NCBI GenBank assembly: GCA_003158495.1
Contig: PMJT01000143.1
Coordinates: forward strand, 1 to 6,461
Length of the DNA stretch: 6,461 bases
DNA from: Chloroflexota bacterium
GTDB taxonomy: Bacteria; Chloroflexota; Limnocylindria; Limnocylindrales; CSP1-4
Reading direction: 5' to 3'
Below, piece by piece: positions 5,650 to 6,461 of this stretch (its first letter is position 1; every line of letters starts with the position of its first letter). The position numbers and the translations under genes are program-made. The notes under the pieces were generated by a model. It saw only the letters and a list, made by a program, of their open reading frames with translations. It was not told the origin of the DNA and searched no databases.

Positions 5650-6362
5650 AGCCCACGCTCCTCTTGAACGGTCTTGAGCCACGGCAGGAAGGGCCGTTCA
5701 TGCTTACTGCCCGACGCTACCGCGCGACCTTTCTCGAAGAGAGCGCCGGTGGGACAGACCTGGACGCACTTGCCGCAGCTGGTGCAGGTGCTCGACTCGC
5801 CCCACGGAATGCCCATGTCCGTCTGGACCCGGGTCTCGAGGCCGCGGTGCATGACGTCCCATGTATGGGCGCCTTCGATCTCGTCGCAGACCCGGACGCA
5901 GCGCAGGCACAGGATGCAGCGGTTGTGATCTATCGCGAAGAGCCGATGGCTGGCGTCTATGTCCACCTTGGGGTTGATGCGGGGCAGATCGAAGTGGGTC
6001 ACGCCCAGGTCCGCTGCCATTTGCTGCAGCTCGCAGTGGTTGTTGGCGACGCAGACAGCGCAGACGTGGTTGCGCTCGACGAAGAGCATCTCGGTGATGG
6101 CCTGGCGGTACTCGAGCAGGCGCTCGGAGTGGGCGACGACCTCCATTCCCTCGGTAATCCTGGTCATGCATGCGGCGACGAGCTTCGGCGAACCGCCGAT
6201 CTCGACCATGCACAGGCGGCACGCGCCGCGGTCGTGGATGCCTTCTAGATGGCAGAGGCCCGGGATGTCTATCCCGTTCTCCTCCGCGACCTCCATCACG
6301 GTCTGGCCTTCCGTACCGGCAACGTCCTTGCCGTCGATACGGAAGGTGAAGACGGTGCTCAT
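5646..6362 (-). CDS. hoxU: Hydrogenase diaphorase FeS subunit HoxU
   Basis: Electron-transfer subunit of the diaphorase module, homologous to the N-terminal part of complex I NuoG. It carries electrons between HoxY and the FMN/NAD site in HoxF. The 238 residues have a 2Fe-2S plant-type ferredoxin domain with Cys37, Cys48, Cys51 and Cys65. Next is a His-Cys type 4Fe-4S site with His99, Cys101, Cys104 and Cys110 (NHVCAVC...HCELQ). Two further 4Fe-4S sites follow: Cys149/152/155/159 and Cys193/196/199/203 (CTSCGKCVQVCPTG). The length matches HoxU and rules out full NuoG, which carries a long molybdopterin-type domain. ATG 6362 overlaps the hoxF stop as ATGA and has GGAGG 7 nt upstream. The stop overlaps the hoxY start. 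All expected ligands are present. A HydA/HndD-type [FeFe] subunit is excluded because no H-cluster domain follows. Confidence 0.96.
   Translation of the reverse strand: MSTVFTFRIDGKDVAGTEGQTVMEVAEENGIDIPGLCHLEGIHDRGACRLCMVEIGGSPKLVAACMTRITEGMEVVAHSERLLEYRQAITEMLFVERNHVCAVCVANNHCELQQMAADLGVTHFDLPRINPKVDIDASHRLFAIDHNRCILCLRCVRVCDEIEGAHTWDVMHRGLETRVQTDMGIPWGESSTCTSCGKCVQVCPTGALFEKGRAVASGSKHERPFLPWLKTVQEERGL
5658..5664 (-). promoter_or_regulatory. Ribosome binding site of hoxY
   Basis: AGAGGAG on the minus strand, inside the end of hoxU, stands 8 nt before GTG 5649. It decides the hoxY start in favour of that GTG. Confidence 0.75.
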
Positions 6363-6461
6363 GACTTCACCTCCGCCGGGGTAATCGTGCAGACGCCGGC
6401 GGGACAGACCTTGTCGACGATGTGAGCGATGTATTCGTCCCGGAAATAGCGCAGCGTGCTG
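6359..6461 (-). CDS. hoxF: C-terminal end of HoxF/NuoF-type diaphorase subunit (rest outside window)
   Basis: Only the last 33 codons are present. They begin STLRYFRDEY, contain CPAGVC and end at TGA 6361-6359. The combination of RYFRDEY and CPAGVC is typical of the C-terminus of NuoF/HoxF-like flavoproteins found in NAD-linked hydrogenases and NADP-reducing complexes, where FMN and NAD(H) are bound further upstream. The protein stops about nine residues after CPAGVC, so the extra two-cluster ferredoxin tail of HydB/HndC-like homologues is absent, which favours HoxF. The stop overlaps the hoxU ATG by 4 nt. The NAD, FMN and main 4Fe-4S motifs are not visible here, so the name rests on this end and on the operon. 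Confidence 0.85.
   Translation of the reverse strand, partial: STLRYFRDEYIAHIVDKVCPAGVCTITPAEVKS
6368..6374 (-). promoter_or_regulatory. Ribosome binding site of hoxU
   Basis: GGAGGTG on the minus strand, within the last codons of hoxF, precedes ATG 6362 (GGAGG is 7 nt from the ATG). It supports translation of hoxU from a terminal overlap with hoxF. Confidence 0.75.

Noticed and set aside
5646..6362. HoxU as the N-terminal part of complex I NuoG or an [FeFe]-hydrogenase
   Set aside because: The protein ends soon after the second ferredoxin-type cluster pair, with no H-cluster or molybdopterin-type domain, and is followed directly by HoxY and HoxH.
1..6461. CRISPR array, insertion sequence, phage or defence genes
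   Set aside because: No spaced direct repeats of CRISPR type, no transposase or integrase motifs and no terminal inverted repeats were seen; the repeats found are short, in-frame and inside coding regions.

Overview
The window is GC-rich bacterial DNA (roughly two thirds G+C by eye) with strongly G/C-biased third codon positions. Its clearest content is the downstream part of an operon for a bidirectional, NAD-linked [NiFe]-hydrogenase (Hox, group 3d type). The operon lies on the minus strand in the order hoxF (last 33 codons only), hoxU, hoxY, hoxH, and a HoxW-type maturation protease. The combination of high GC, a Hox operon and a membrane protein with a long Pro/Thr-rich outer stalk is reminiscent of Chloroflexota or possibly Actinomycetota. 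This is inference from style; nothing in the window fixes the taxon.

Layout from left to right. Positions 1-1729 (minus) hold the first 576 codons of a large protein that runs out of the window. It has a long Ala-rich cytoplasmic region, one transmembrane helix and a Pro/Thr-rich external stalk. Positions 1730-2059 are a divergent intergenic region with a candidate promoter for that gene, whose spacer is a perfect 16-bp palindrome, and a possible 22-codon leader ORF on the other strand. Positions 2060-2797 (plus) encode a classical short-chain dehydrogenase/reductase. Positions 2879-3082 (plus) encode a 67-residue protein with a possible His/Cys metal site and no recognised family. Positions 3079-6461 (minus) are the hox genes, converging on the plus-strand pair. 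The two transcription units meet at a shared CTAG that supplies both stop codons.

The hox genes are tightly packed: hoxF/hoxU and hoxU/hoxY overlap by 4 nt, hoxY and hoxH are 11 nt apart (or overlap by 4 nt from an alternative start), and the protease gene starts 11 nt inside hoxH. HoxH and HoxY would form the hydrogenase module that carries the NiFe site and the proximal FeS cluster. HoxU and HoxF would form the diaphorase module that passes electrons to or from NAD(H). The protease would cut the 24-residue C-terminal extension from HoxH after the metal site is assembled. HypA-F, HoxE and most of HoxF are not in the window.

I found no tRNA, rRNA, CRISPR array, insertion sequence or convincing rho-independent terminator. 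The hydrogenase itself belongs to a known type. The least explained elements are the 67-residue His/Cys protein, the stalked membrane protein and the palindrome-in-promoter arrangement.
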